Counted from the first letter of the stretch, positions 40,491 to 48,991 are shown. The stretch is 64,000 nt of DNA from Chth-196 sp044376515 (GCA_044376515.1 JBILKV010000002.1:1-64000), one strand, 5' to 3'. Notes: generated by a model not told the origin, from the sequence alone. Numbers and translations are program-made.

Positions 40491-42074
40491 CTAGCCAGCC
40501 CCGTTGCCCTTATCGGTTTCCATCCAACTGCGAAGGGCGGCTCCGATGTTCTCGGGCTTCCGCCGGATCATGTCGTTGATGAGGTCCACCGTGACCGGTT
40601 GCGGTGCCGCAAAATTGTTCTGTTGTCCCCCTGGAAGCGACCCCACGGGCTCAGCTTCGGTCTGCGCGGAGAGCATTTCCATCGGGATTTCATCCGGCTT
40701 GGTCCTCCTCAGCATCCGCACGAAGGCCCCAAACAGCAGCACCGCAACGAGCACCGCACCAGCGTCGCGCAACAAATCGGAGTTCCGCGCCAGCATGTCC
40801 ACGATTCCCTGGTCAGATACGGGAAGCTCCGAGAAAGGCATCTCTTCAATTGATACCACCCGCTTCAACTCATCCTCCGTACCCTTCACACCCAGCGCGT
40901 TGGCAACCATCCCACGGAGCATCGCCTTGCGGTCTTCCGTCTTTTTCTCGGCCTTCTTTGCGTCTTTTTCCTGCGCGTTGGCCGGGTCTGGCGCAACGAC
41001 CACAGCCGCAGTGAGACGGGAGACGCTCCCAGGCGCCTTCACCGAGTTGAGCACCACCTTGTTGATCTCGAAGGTCGTGGTCTTGTTCTTCTTCTGCTGG
41101 TCGCTTGTCTTGCTGTTGTTCTTGCCACCCCCGTCCGTATTCAGGTTGGCGGTTGCCCCCACGGGCGCCGCTCCGGGCTCAGACTCATTGGTGACCAGCG
41201 TGTCATCCGTGGTAGTCTCGTTCCGGATCACCTGACCATCCGGATCAAACTTTTCCTCACTCCGGGTGAGCGCCTCGGACTCCAGTTCCGCGGAGACGCG
41301 CACCACGGCTTTCCCGGGCCCAAGAACACGCGCTAACATTGTCTCAACCTTCGAGGCAAAGTAGTCCTCAACATTCTTGCGGAGACGCATCTGCCCGGTC
41401 GCCGCCCCCAATACAGGGTCGTCTTTGAGACTCTCCGTCAGGTTCTGGCCCCGGTTGTCCACGATCGAAACATCTTCCGCCTTCAGTCCTTCCACCGAGT
41501 TGGCGACAAGAAACCGCACGGAATTCACCTGTTCCGTCGAAAGCGACCCCTCGATGAAGACTGAAGCGGTCGGCTTGGTCCGCACATCCGTAAACAGAAG
41601 CTTGTTTTCCGGAATGACCACCAGTACGCGGGCGCTCCGGACCCCCTGCAACTGCGAGATGGTCCGTCCCAACTCGCCCTGCAGCGCCCGGTTGTAGTTT
41701 GTGCGCTGAATGAAATCGGAGACCCCGAAATTGCCGCGGTCGAAGATTTCAAAACCCACGCCCTCCCCTGAGGGAATCCCCTTGGCAGCGAGGCTCATGC
41801 GGACCTTATGGACCTGGTCCGAGGGCACGTAGATGGCGGTGCCTGCCCCCCCCATCTCGCTTTTCACCCCGAGTTCCTGAATGGAGGCCATCACCGAGGT
41901 GACATCCTTGGGACTCAGCCGTCCGTAAAGAAGCTGCATTTGGGGGCGCTGCGACCAGGCAATCAGCCCAACCATTCCAGCCAAGACAGCCACGCCGGTC
42001 ACTGAGAGGGTCACGCGCTGGTTCAATCCCAGTTGTGACCACAATTGCCGCAGTTGTTGAAGAAGCGAATTCAT
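40491..42074 (-). CDS. fliF: Flagellar MS-ring protein FliF
   Basis: Forms the membrane-embedded MS-ring, first structure of the basal body. It has 527 aa with transmembrane helices at residues 23-43 (LSVTGVAVLAGMVGLIAW) and near 440 (AGAVLVAVLLFGAFVRML). The ring-building motifs are present: LLYGRLSPKDVTSVMASIQE, FEIFDRGNFGVSDFIQRTNY, RALQGELGRTISQLQGVRSA, RVLVVIPE, and TASVFIEGSLSTEQVNSVRF. The C-terminal FliG-binding tail is intact (VTVDLINDMIRRKPENIGAA). It follows fliE after 25 bases. Confidence 0.96.
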   Translation of the reverse strand: MNSLLQQLRQLWSQLGLNQRVTLSVTGVAVLAGMVGLIAWSQRPQMQLLYGRLSPKDVTSVMASIQELGVKSEMGGAGTAIYVPSDQVHKVRMSLAAKGIPSGEGVGFEIFDRGNFGVSDFIQRTNYNRALQGELGRTISQLQGVRSARVLVVIPENKLLFTDVRTKPTASVFIEGSLSTEQVNSVRFLVANSVEGLKAEDVSIVDNRGQNLTESLKDDPVLGAATGQMRLRKNVEDYFASKVETMLARVLGPGKAVVRVSAELESEALTRSEEKFDPDGQVIRNETTTDDTLVTNESEPGAAPVGATANLNTDGGGKNNSKTSDQQKKNKTTTFEINKVVLNSVKAPGSVSRLTAAVVVAPDPANAQEKDAKKAEKKTEDRKAMLRGMVANALGVKGTEDELKRVVSIEEMPFSELPVSDQGIVDMLARNSDLLRDAGAVLVAVLLFGAFVRMLRRTKPDEIPMEMLSAQTEAEPVGSLPGGQQNNFAAPQPVTVDLINDMIRRKPENIGAALRSWMETDKGNGAG

Positions 42075-42099
42075 TCGTCAGTCCCTAGTCACAGCCGCA

Positions 42100-42480
42100 T
42101 CAGACCTGCATCCGGAGCATTTCCTGGTACGATTCCACCAGTTTATTACGGACCTCCACCATCAGAGAGAAAGCCAGGCCGGCCTCCGATGCTGCGATCG
42201 TCGCCTGATGCAGATTGTTGGTCTCCCCAGTCAACACCTTTTGCTTCTCGACCTCGGCCGCCCGCATCTTACCCTCCACCTCGGTCACCGCCTTGTTCAA
42301 AAAAGAGGAGAACTCCGCGCGCATCGCGCCGCCAACGCCAAGGGAGGGAGAAGCCACTCCCAGACCGGGTCCCTTGATCCCCGCGGCCATTCCAGGCGCG
42401 AGCGACCCAGACATTTCTTCGAGCTTCTGAAGCGGGTTCATTTCGTTCGGTGAGACACCCGGAAGAGGTCCAATACGCAT
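42100..42480 (-). CDS. fliE: Flagellar hook-basal body complex protein FliE
   Basis: Joins the MS-ring to the rod and is among the first exported proteins. It has 126 aa. The conserved C-terminal half reads NNLHQATIAASEAGLAFSLM, VEVRNKLVESYQEMLRMQV, matching the family's hd..ia.e.A.lalqlm..vRnk.v.AYqeimrmqv. The N-terminal half is Gly/Met-rich. A second ATG at residue 14 (42441) is possible. Order flgB-flgC-fliE-fliF is standard. Confidence 0.95.
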   Translation of the reverse strand: MRIGPLPGVSPNEMNPLQKLEEMSGSLAPGMAAGIKGPGLGVASPSLGVGGAMRAEFSSFLNKAVTEVEGKMRAAEVEKQKVLTGETNNLHQATIAASEAGLAFSLMVEVRNKLVESYQEMLRMQV

Positions 42481-42489
42481 AAATCAAAA

Positions 42490-42897
42490 CTATTTGCCAA
42501 TCGTTAAAGCCTTGAGCGCGAGGGAACGGGAGTTCCGCGCCACGCTTAAATTCGCCTCGTACGCGCGGGACGCTGCCATCAGGTCCACCATTTCCACAGG
42601 CAACTGGACATTCGGCATCTGCACAAGCCCATCCGGACCAGCGTGCGGGTGACCCGGCATGTGAATCACCTCGCCGGGCTTCTGGTCCTCGGAAACTTTC
42701 CCAATCCGGACCCCGTGCTCGGATTTCTCATTCCCCGCAAGCACCGATTCAAACGTCACCATCCGGCGCTTGTAAGGTCCGCCATTGACGTCCTTGGTCG
42801 TGTAGGCGTTGGCAATATTCTGAGCAACGATGTCCATGCGGACCTGCTCCGCGGTGAGCGCACTGGACGTTGCGTTAATTCCAGAAAGAAAATTCAT
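42490..42897 (-). CDS. flgC: Flagellar proximal rod protein FlgC
   Basis: Rod protein of 135 aa. N-terminal block: INATSSALTAEQVRMDIVAQ, NIANAYTTKDVNGGPYKRRM. C-terminal block: VQMPNVQLPVEMVDLMAASR, AYEANLSVARNSRSLALKAL. Both match the FlgC pattern, including the G-PY-RR and PNV...EM.dm..A.R.YeaN signatures. It lies 75 bases after flgB and 9 bases before fliE. Confidence 0.95.
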   Translation of the reverse strand: MNFLSGINATSSALTAEQVRMDIVAQNIANAYTTKDVNGGPYKRRMVTFESVLAGNEKSEHGVRIGKVSEDQKPGEVIHMPGHPHAGPDGLVQMPNVQLPVEMVDLMAASRAYEANLSVARNSRSLALKALTIGK

Positions 42898-42972
42898 GTC
42901 GTATGATAAACTGAAGTTTGCTGGGTAGCCTTAACCCTCGGAGGACCAACGGGTTCGTTACACTCTGCCGCA

Positions 42973-43350
42973 CTACTGACTTCTCCCCGTGATTGCCATC
43001 TTCAAGGTCCGCATCGACCCGCTGACAAAATCAACGAGGGCTTCGTACTCCGACGCGTTCTTGCCCATGCCAAGCAGTTCGTCCTGCAAAACGACGTTGT
43101 TCCCGTCCTTGCGCTGCGACGGGCTCATCAAGTCCTTCGATGCGGCTGGCATCTGAACCTTCGAGAGATTGCCGGCCTTCAGGGCCTCGTTGAAGACCTT
43201 GTTGAAGTCCCCGCTGACGTGGAGGCGCTTAAAGCCGGGAGTCTCCAGATTTGCAATGTTGGAGGCAAAGATTTCCTGACGCATCGTAGACACGTCCATC
43301 ATCAGCTTGGACGCGTCGTAGCTCGGGAGTGCAAAAATTTGATCGATCAT
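42973..43350 (-). CDS. flgB: Flagellar proximal rod protein FlgB
   Basis: Rod protein of 125 aa. The N-terminal helix region reads ASKLMMDVSTMRQEIFASNI, ANLETPGFKRLHVSGDFNKV (NIANxxTPGxK signature). The C-terminal part reads LGMGKNASEYEALVDFVSGS, where the usual (M)..n...Y.al...l...f is recognisable. The unknown 162-aa gene ends 62 bases upstream. Confidence 0.94.
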   Translation of the reverse strand: MIDQIFALPSYDASKLMMDVSTMRQEIFASNIANLETPGFKRLHVSGDFNKVFNEALKAGNLSKVQMPAASKDLMSPSQRKDGNNVVLQDELLGMGKNASEYEALVDFVSGSMRTLKMAITGRSQ

Positions 43351-43412
43351 GGAGCGAATATCACCTTCCTAACAAGCAATGCTCATGCCACCGGAAGCTT
43401 GTCGGCCCGATT

Positions 43413-43901
43413 TCAGCGAAGGGCTGTTCCCTGAACCATCTGGAGGGGTAGCACCAGCGGCGCCTGAGTGGCACTATTTGCCGCGGCAACCCCCGCAGCG
43501 GCTTGAACCGCGGAAGCGGAGTAGACCGCCTGAGCCAATTCACGCGTGGCGCTCCCCAATTGAACGGCAACGGGTCCGGCGCTTGTACGCAGAGAGAGGG
43601 AACCGTCCGGACGCAGTTCCAAGCCGGTTACCGATCCGGGAGGCTGGCTGTAGATCGCCGCCTCGACTTCCGGACGCTGCATCAGGCGCTGACGAAGGTC
43701 CGCCACCTGCTGCTGGCCCGCCTGCCTCTCCCGGGAACCTCCGGCCTTGTTCAGGGCGCGCTCGAACTCCTTGGGTTCCAGCATAACGTTGCCGGAAGGG
43801 GAGGAACTGTGACCGGAGACCTTGCGGATGAGAACGCCGGCTAGCGAGGCTGCGCCGGATGCGACAATCGGATTCATGCTTCCTGATAGAGCAGGGAACA
43901 T
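43413..43901 (-). CDS. Unknown 162-aa protein between the regulator and flgB
   Basis: Not recognised. An alanine/serine-rich N-terminus (PIVASGAASLAGVLIRK, perhaps a weak membrane or export segment) is followed by a charged region (EPKEFERALNKAGGSRERQA, QQQVADLRQRLMQRPEVEAA). A short predicted beta part follows (VTGLELRPDGSLSLRTSAGP), then an alanine-rich helix (RELAQAVYSASAVQAAAGVA). It resembles no enzyme; the composition is like exported rod or hook accessory proteins. It lies in the operon, 18 bases after the response regulator. A second ATG at residue 9 (43877) is possible. Confidence 0.55.
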   Translation of the reverse strand: MFPALSGSMNPIVASGAASLAGVLIRKVSGHSSSPSGNVMLEPKEFERALNKAGGSRERQAGQQQVADLRQRLMQRPEVEAAIYSQPPGSVTGLELRPDGSLSLRTSAGPVAVQLGSATRELAQAVYSASAVQAAAGVAAANSATQAPLVLPLQMVQGTALR

Positions 43902-43919
43902 GCCAAACGGCGCGTCGGA

Positions 43920-45194
43920 TTAGGTGTAAACCATCAAGCGCTCCGTCACGAGATTGAGCCGGTTGTGGTTGACAAGTTTCAGAACGGCCAGCTCGGAAAG
44001 CTCCTGCCCCTCGGGAATCAGAAGCATCCCGGAAGGGGTTACAATTCCGCGGGCCAGCTGCATCCCGGGCTTCAGATCCGTCAACAGCACCTCCGTCACA
44101 TTCCTTGGCAGATCGGACAGTTTGGAGGTCCGGAAAAACAAGCGGACCGCTTCCGGATCAAAACCCTTGCCGGATTCTTCCTGCAGGTATTCGGAGGCCT
44201 GCTCCTTGGGCATGCCCGACTGCACGAACGCAACGGCCACCGCCAGACAACGTGCCGTCCATGGGATACTCTCGCCCGCATGACCGTCGGGATAGCCCGA
44301 GCCGTCGAAGCGCTCGTGATGGGCGCGGATTGTCGTCCCCACCTCCTGGAGTTGGTCCACAAAAGCCGCCAGCGTCTGCCCGATAACCGGGTGGTACCGC
44401 AGCAGCGCATGTTCCTCCGGCGTACAGGCTTCCGGCCGTGTGAACAGTTTGTGGAGCAGCGCCCGGTCCAGGGCCACCAGTCCGATGTCGTAAATCCACG
44501 CGCTCGTCATCAGCACGTGCCGTTCGGTTTCGGTAAAATACTCCGTCGCCGCCATCGCCCGGCAAATTTCCACCACCGCCTGAGCCTGCTTGCCCAGAAG
44601 CGGATAGAAAGTGCTGATCAGACGAAAGCACAGCCCGAGGGAATGCTCAAAGTTTTGCCTCAGCGCGTCGTGGGCGCGGTCGATCGAGTCCCTCTGCTCG
44701 GTCACCAGTTCCAGGTTCTGCTGGAGTTTTTCGTTGGCCGCCGCAAGCTGGAGGTTCAGCTCCCGGGTTGCCTCGTTCAACCGCCGGTTCTCCACGAGCA
44801 GGGCGTACCGCTGCACCGCATTTTCAACGGTGGCAACCACCTCGCCGCGGCTCCAGGGTTTCGCGATGAACCGGAAGATTTCTCCGGTGTTGATCGCGCC
44901 GATCAGCGTGTCCACCTGCAGCATCCCAGTGATGAGCAACCGGGAGGCGTCAGGCTGCAGCGAGCGCGTTTTCTCAAGCAACTGGAGGCCGTTCATGCCC
45001 GGCATGTGCTGGTCGGAAATCACCGCCGCAAAAGATTGCCGCTCCAGATGAACCAGCGCCTGCTCAGCGTTCCCACAACACACCAAAGTGTAATCGACGC
45101 TCTGTAGCGTGGCGCCAAGAGCCGCCAGTACGTCGGCATCGTCGTCGACAATGAGAATATGTTGTGAGTGAGACAGTTCCTTGTTCATGTTCAT
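43920..45194 (-). CDS. Response regulator with degenerate HD-GYP output domain
   Basis: 424 aa: a receiver domain (residues 12-130; acidic DDD at 17-19, phosphoacceptor Asp61 in ISDQHMPG, Lys112 in AKPW), a coiled coil (about 140-195), and an HD-GYP domain (about 200-380) of the c-di-GMP phosphodiesterase class. The HD-GYP signature HHERFDGSGYP is intact near 292. The upstream HD-x-GK motif is YDIGLV: the metal-ligand His is Tyr and the Lys is lost. The later aspartate expected in the ARxLAVADxxDA region is also missing (CLAVAVAFVQSG). It is therefore probably inactive or a c-di-GMP sensor. Its location suggests direct control of flagellar function. Confidence 0.88.
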   Translation of the reverse strand: MNMNKELSHSQHILIVDDDADVLAALGATLQSVDYTLVCCGNAEQALVHLERQSFAAVISDQHMPGMNGLQLLEKTRSLQPDASRLLITGMLQVDTLIGAINTGEIFRFIAKPWSRGEVVATVENAVQRYALLVENRRLNEATRELNLQLAAANEKLQQNLELVTEQRDSIDRAHDALRQNFEHSLGLCFRLISTFYPLLGKQAQAVVEICRAMAATEYFTETERHVLMTSAWIYDIGLVALDRALLHKLFTRPEACTPEEHALLRYHPVIGQTLAAFVDQLQEVGTTIRAHHERFDGSGYPDGHAGESIPWTARCLAVAVAFVQSGMPKEQASEYLQEESGKGFDPEAVRLFFRTSKLSDLPRNVTEVLLTDLKPGMQLARGIVTPSGMLLIPEGQELSELAVLKLVNHNRLNLVTERLMVYT

Positions 45195-45203
45195 TAGGGC
45201 GCG

Positions 45204-45596
45204 CTATCCTTCGGCAATGGGCGGGCGCTGCCCGTCCTCATCAGCGTACGCATCTTTTAGGGAACGCAAACGTCTCTGACCAGTCGAAAGCCCGGCCAGC
45301 TCTTCCCGGATCTGCATTGCACCCTGCCGGGCCACCTCCTCGTTACGCCGCTCCGCCCACTCCAACTCCTGCAACCGGGACGCGAGCGTCGGGTTGGTCC
45401 GGTCAATGCCCAAGCGCCTGCCTAGGCCAACCAACCGCACGAAGTCCGACCTCTTGGCCTCGTGGAGAATCTCCAGCGAATTGAAGTCCCTTGCCTCAAG
45501 CGCCTGAGCCTCCAGCCTTGTGGTGCGCTCAATCGCTTCGAGTAGCGCCCAAAACACATTGGAACCCGACTGCCTCGGCCTGCGCGGTTGAGCCAT
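45204..45596 (-). CDS. FlgN-like putative flagellar chaperone
   Basis: About 130 aa, almost entirely helical: NVFWALLEAIERTTRLEAQA, LEARDFNSLEILHEAKRSDF, LQELEWAERRNEEVARQGAM. The pattern of a short helix, RDx(2-3)L and later heptads resembles FlgN, the chaperone for hook-filament junction proteins, but FlgN sequences are poorly conserved. It lies next to fliS, the other export chaperone. GGAGGG just before the ATG at 45596 is very close to the start; an alternative ATG at 45614 adds 6 residues. FlgK and FlgL, the clients, are not in this window. Confidence 0.5.
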   Translation of the reverse strand: MAQPRRPRQSGSNVFWALLEAIERTTRLEAQALEARDFNSLEILHEAKRSDFVRLVGLGRRLGIDRTNPTLASRLQELEWAERRNEEVARQGAMQIREELAGLSTGQRRLRSLKDAYADEDGQRPPIAEG

Positions 45597-45663
45597 AACC
45601 CTCCGCAGATTCATTCAAACCCCGCAGCCCCTGATGCACAGTCGGGGACCCATAAAAACTCAC

Positions 45664-46065
45664 CTAAACGCCCGAGGTTGGCGCCGACCGCAGCATTTCC
45701 TCCCAAGCGTCTCGGATATCCTGGAGCATCTCCCTCACCGGCCCCAGTCCTTCCTGACTCTTTTTCACGTTCGCCTCGAATATACGGTCGAGCATGAATC
45801 CATACAAGGCGTACATCCGTTCTCCGAACTCTGTCTCAACCTCTAGGTCGAGGGACTGCTGGAGTTCACGGAGAATCTCATGAGCGCGCATTAGGCCGTT
45901 GTGGATTTCCTCGTTGCGCTTCACAAAGTTTTCCTGAGCGAAGCCGTACTCGGCGCGCCCCAAGGCCTGCAAAACGCCATCGTAAAGCATCAAAACCAAC
46001 AATCCCGGGCTCGCCGTATTCACGGCGGCCTCTTTGTAGATCTGAACCGATTGCGCTTCCTGCAT
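45664..46065 (-). CDS. fliS: Flagellin export chaperone FliS
   Basis: Four-helix bundle that binds the flagellin C-terminus and prevents premature polymerisation. It has 133 aa. The family hallmarks are present: YKEAAVNTASPGLLVLMLYD followed by GVLQALGRAEYGFAQENFVK (conserved SP..Ll.mLYdg.l..l..A), then EILRELQQSLDLEVETEFGE and RMYALYGFMLDRIFEANVKK. Flagellin itself is not encoded in this window. Confidence 0.94.
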   Translation of the reverse strand: MQEAQSVQIYKEAAVNTASPGLLVLMLYDGVLQALGRAEYGFAQENFVKRNEEIHNGLMRAHEILRELQQSLDLEVETEFGERMYALYGFMLDRIFEANVKKSQEGLGPVREMLQDIRDAWEEMLRSAPTSGV

Positions 46066-46088
46066 GAAAAGCCACCCAGATTACCGAC

Positions 46089-46391
46089 CTAGGAACCACT
46101 CAGCAGCCTGGAGGCGACCGCCTCCATCACTGTATCCGCGGGATAACCTTTACTGTTCGCCAGTTCGTTGCCCCGCGAGACCGCATCCATCCGCATGTAC
46201 TCGTCGGCCCTCATTGAACGAACCAGACGAGAAATCACCCCGGGCGGGCTGAACACGTTCTGGTCTTCAGTGCTCCGCACTTTTCGGGCCTGCACCATGG
46301 CGCGGACCGGAACGGGAGGAGCAGGATTGACCTGCGCTGCGGGCGGGGTGGGAAGTCCCACACCGACGGGACGAACTGATTGGATGCTCAT
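46089..46391 (-). CDS. Small protein, candidate FlgM-like anti-sigma factor
   Basis: 100 aa. The first half is Pro/Val/Ala-rich and probably disordered. The second half is helical: VISRLVRSMRADEYMRMDAV, SRGNELANSKGYPADTVMEA, VASRLL. A disordered N-terminus with helical C-terminus and ~100-aa length fit FlgM, the inhibitor of sigma-28, which is encoded in the same cluster; no other FlgM candidate is visible. The typical FlgM sequence (VR.I...I..G.Y.vd..kiA..m) is only loosely matched, so this is a tentative proposal. Confidence 0.4.
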   Translation of the reverse strand: MSIQSVRPVGVGLPTPPAAQVNPAPPVPVRAMVQARKVRSTEDQNVFSPPGVISRLVRSMRADEYMRMDAVSRGNELANSKGYPADTVMEAVASRLLSGS

Positions 46392-46463
46392 GCCTCTTAG
46401 ATCGGATAAACGTTCGAAAACCTTTAGTGAAACTCGCAGTTTCCCAGCGGAGTTGGCGCCGGG

Positions 46464-47123
46464 TCAGTGTTTTAAGCTAGCATAGTTTGAGAAAGCCGCA
46501 AACTGTGCGAAAAGGCGCGGGCTCATCAGTACCGTGCCCCCGTCGCTCCGCACGGGCGAGTTGTCCCCGCAGAGCAACTTTTGGTAGGCCCGAGCCGAGG
46601 CGGCCACGCTTGCGTTCCCGGAATCCAACATCACGTCGCTCGCCCACTGGATGCTGCCGGTTTCAATGTCTACCAGCTTGGATCGCACCCCCAAAGAGAC
46701 GGGTTTGTAGGGCGAGTACTGGGTGAGGTCGTTGAACATCACACCTTCCACGCCGTACTGGTCGCGCAGCTTCCGGAACAGGTCTCCTGGGACCCGCTCC
46801 ACGGAGGAAACCTCCCTCCGATCGGTCAGGAGTTCCATCGCCGAACGTGTGATCGGCACCACCTCGAAGACGGCTTTTTTAGACAGCTCCGCGTTGAGTG
46901 CCATATCGATTTCCTTGAGCACTTCTCCCTGCAGTTTGGGATGGTAGGCGGGCAGGATGGCCACGCGCCGGATGACGCGCCCCGGGCCGGAAGGTGCCAT
47001 CCAACTCTGCGGGGCATCCAACTCAGGCTTGACGTAGGCTGTCTTACGGGTGTGGCAGCCTGTGTTGAGCAGGGAAACACACAAGACCAGAGAGGCGGAG
47101 TAAACAGCTTGTGAAGACTTCAT
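46464..47123 (-). CDS. Lipoprotein with CsgG/LpoB-like fold in the flagellar operon
   Basis: 219 aa with a lipoprotein signal peptide: hydrophobic core VLCVSLLNTGC, lipidated Cys23. The mature part looks like the CsgG/TolB-N/LpoB type alpha/beta fold: VIRRVAILPAYHPKLQGEVL, MALNAELSKKAVFEVVPITR, YGVEGVMFNDLTQYSPYKPV, SLGVRSKLVDIETGSIQWAS. Related folds occur in FlgT and other outer-membrane ring accessories, so a role at the outer-membrane passage is possible but inferred. Its start overlaps fliD by 4 bases, so it is clearly in the operon. Confidence 0.7.
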   Translation of the reverse strand: MKSSQAVYSASLVLCVSLLNTGCHTRKTAYVKPELDAPQSWMAPSGPGRVIRRVAILPAYHPKLQGEVLKEIDMALNAELSKKAVFEVVPITRSAMELLTDRREVSSVERVPGDLFRKLRDQYGVEGVMFNDLTQYSPYKPVSLGVRSKLVDIETGSIQWASDVMLDSGNASVAASARAYQKLLCGDNSPVRSDGGTVLMSPRLFAQFAAFSNYASLKH

Positions 47124-48868
47124 TTGTTCGAATTAAAGGCAGAAGTAATCTGGGCAGACATGCTGTTGTACCTCGACTGGGCCCGTTCCATCGCGATGAA
47201 ACTCGCCTCCAGCGATGCCCGCTGCTGCTCCAAAGAGCGGTCCATTGCGCTGATCTGAGTCTGCAGGCGCTTCGTCTGCGAAGTAATCGCGGTCGTTGCG
47301 GAAGCGACCAACCCACCCGTCCCGGTCAGCGAAGTCATCAGGTTGACCAACCGGGTGACCACCCCCTGTTCTGCAACCGGGACACTGGTTCCAGTGCTTC
47401 CGGCGTTGAGAAGGGTGTCGATAGCGCTCGGGTTGTTGGTCAGGGCGGCGTCCAGTTTCGCGGAATCCACCACGGACATCGTACCGTTCCGGTCAAAGCC
47501 TATGCCAATCTTCCCCATCGTGTTGTACTGGGTGCTCACTCCCGTTGCCTTGACCTCCGAGTACACGCGACTCCGTATGTTCGAGAGCAAACTGTTGACG
47601 TCCGAACGGTTAGAGAAGACGCTCGCGCTGACCTTGCCACCGGTCCCCGTGGTCACCTTGGTGGACTCGTCCACCATTTGCTTGAGGGTGTTGTAGGCGG
47701 ATATTAACGAGTTGATCTTCGCTCTGTTGTCCGAAGCGTTAGCGGTCACCCTGACCGAGAAAACGCCCGTCGCCGACGGCGTGATCTTGGTGGCACCGTA
47801 GCCATACTGGGAAAGATCGATGTCGCCAGTAGTACTCGTTTCGGGTCCAGACGCCGCTTCACCGTTGACCGAAAGTTCAAACTTGGTCCCTGCACCGGGT
47901 TTGAAAGACGCAAACGTGGGGGCCAATCCCAGGGCTCGGGCGGCGGCTCCATCCTCTACACTGATCGCATAGGCCCCGTTCGCATTGGCGGTCAATCGCA
48001 ACGCACCGCTGGATGGGTCGATGGTGGCAGTCACTCCCGTAGCGGATGCGCTATTAATCTTCGAAACCACCGAACCCAAATCCACCGTTGGCCCGATCAG
48101 ACCCAAATCCACACCGTTGATTCTCAAGTTATCTTCGGCAAAGGACCCGCCATTCAGGTCTCCAAGGGATATTTTGGAAAGAACATCTAGAGGAACGGTC
48201 TGGGTATATTTTGAGGATCCCTCCCGAATTCCGAGAGCACTCATGAAACTGCTCGAGTCCCCTGGCCCCCCCATCGCAATGGACGCCCCGTTAATCCCCT
48301 CAAGCACCAGGGCATTCTTACCATCCAGCGATCCAGCCACGTTAGCCACCATGCCAGCGCTGCCTAAATTCACCCCCCCTCCGGCAAGGAAAACATCAAC
48401 AATCTTCATGTCCAAATCGCTGTCGGCCAGCGTGTACTGATTCCCATTGATTGTCACAGTTCCCTCCGTAACCTTGTAGTCCCGTAGAGTGAGGTTCTGA
48501 GCCTTCACGAGGCTGGGAAAAAGATTCGCGGATCCAAGCGCTGTTGATGCCTTCGGCAGGCTAAGCACATTGATGCTGTAAGTGCCAAGCACCGCCCCGC
48601 TGGAGGTCGACGCAGTCCCTTTTCCGTCCCCTGAAGCAACAGACACCGTCCGAGGCGATCCCGTGAAACTGGTGCTGAGTGCCGATGCGGCCGTCTTAAG
48701 CGCAGTCAAGTTGGTCTTCAGCGTGTCGAAGGCCGCCTGCAACTTTTCAGCCGCCGCCTGCTGTTTCCTCAGGTTGTCCTGAGGAACACGCTCGATTGCC
48801 ATCAACTGGGTGACCGTGCTTTTCCAGTCAAAACCCGAAGCCAAACCTGACAGTTGAATTCCAGCCAT
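47120..48868 (-). CDS. fliD: Flagellar filament cap protein FliD (hook-associated protein 2)
   Basis: Pentameric cap that folds flagellin at the filament tip. From the ATG at 48868 it has 582 aa. The N-terminal signature is MAGIQLSGLASGFDWKSTVT followed by QLMAIERVPQDNLRKQQAAA. The middle is beta-rich (D2-D3). The C-terminus has the expected helices LVNLMTSLTGTGGLVASATT, SQTKRLQTQISAMDRSLEQQ and RASLEASFIAMERAQSRYNS. It is the first gene of the flagellar cluster in transcription order. The 123-base gap upstream should contain the promoter, but I see no convincing sigma-28 or sigma-54 boxes. Confidence 0.94.
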   Translation of the reverse strand: MAGIQLSGLASGFDWKSTVTQLMAIERVPQDNLRKQQAAAEKLQAAFDTLKTNLTALKTAASALSTSFTGSPRTVSVASGDGKGTASTSSGAVLGTYSINVLSLPKASTALGSANLFPSLVKAQNLTLRDYKVTEGTVTINGNQYTLADSDLDMKIVDVFLAGGGVNLGSAGMVANVAGSLDGKNALVLEGINGASIAMGGPGDSSSFMSALGIREGSSKYTQTVPLDVLSKISLGDLNGGSFAEDNLRINGVDLGLIGPTVDLGSVVSKINSASATGVTATIDPSSGALRLTANANGAYAISVEDGAAARALGLAPTFASFKPGAGTKFELSVNGEAASGPETSTTGDIDLSQYGYGATKITPSATGVFSVRVTANASDNRAKINSLISAYNTLKQMVDESTKVTTGTGGKVSASVFSNRSDVNSLLSNIRSRVYSEVKATGVSTQYNTMGKIGIGFDRNGTMSVVDSAKLDAALTNNPSAIDTLLNAGSTGTSVPVAEQGVVTRLVNLMTSLTGTGGLVASATTAITSQTKRLQTQISAMDRSLEQQRASLEASFIAMERAQSRYNSMSAQITSAFNSNK

Positions 48869-48991
48869 AAGAGTATTCTTTAAGGGATTTCGCTCTTTTT
48901 GAGCAGGAAGCGTACCCGATGCCGACACTTCCGGGCTTTTCTCACGACCGTCCCCGGCCTCTGTGGCCGATGAGATCCCCCGCCGGGTGCC

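Noticed and set aside
48869..48991. Sigma-28 or sigma-54 promoter before fliD
   Set aside because: I looked for TAAA-N15-GCCGATAA and TGGCAC-N5-TTGC patterns in the right orientation and found only partial matches (a GCCGATGA on the wrong strand).
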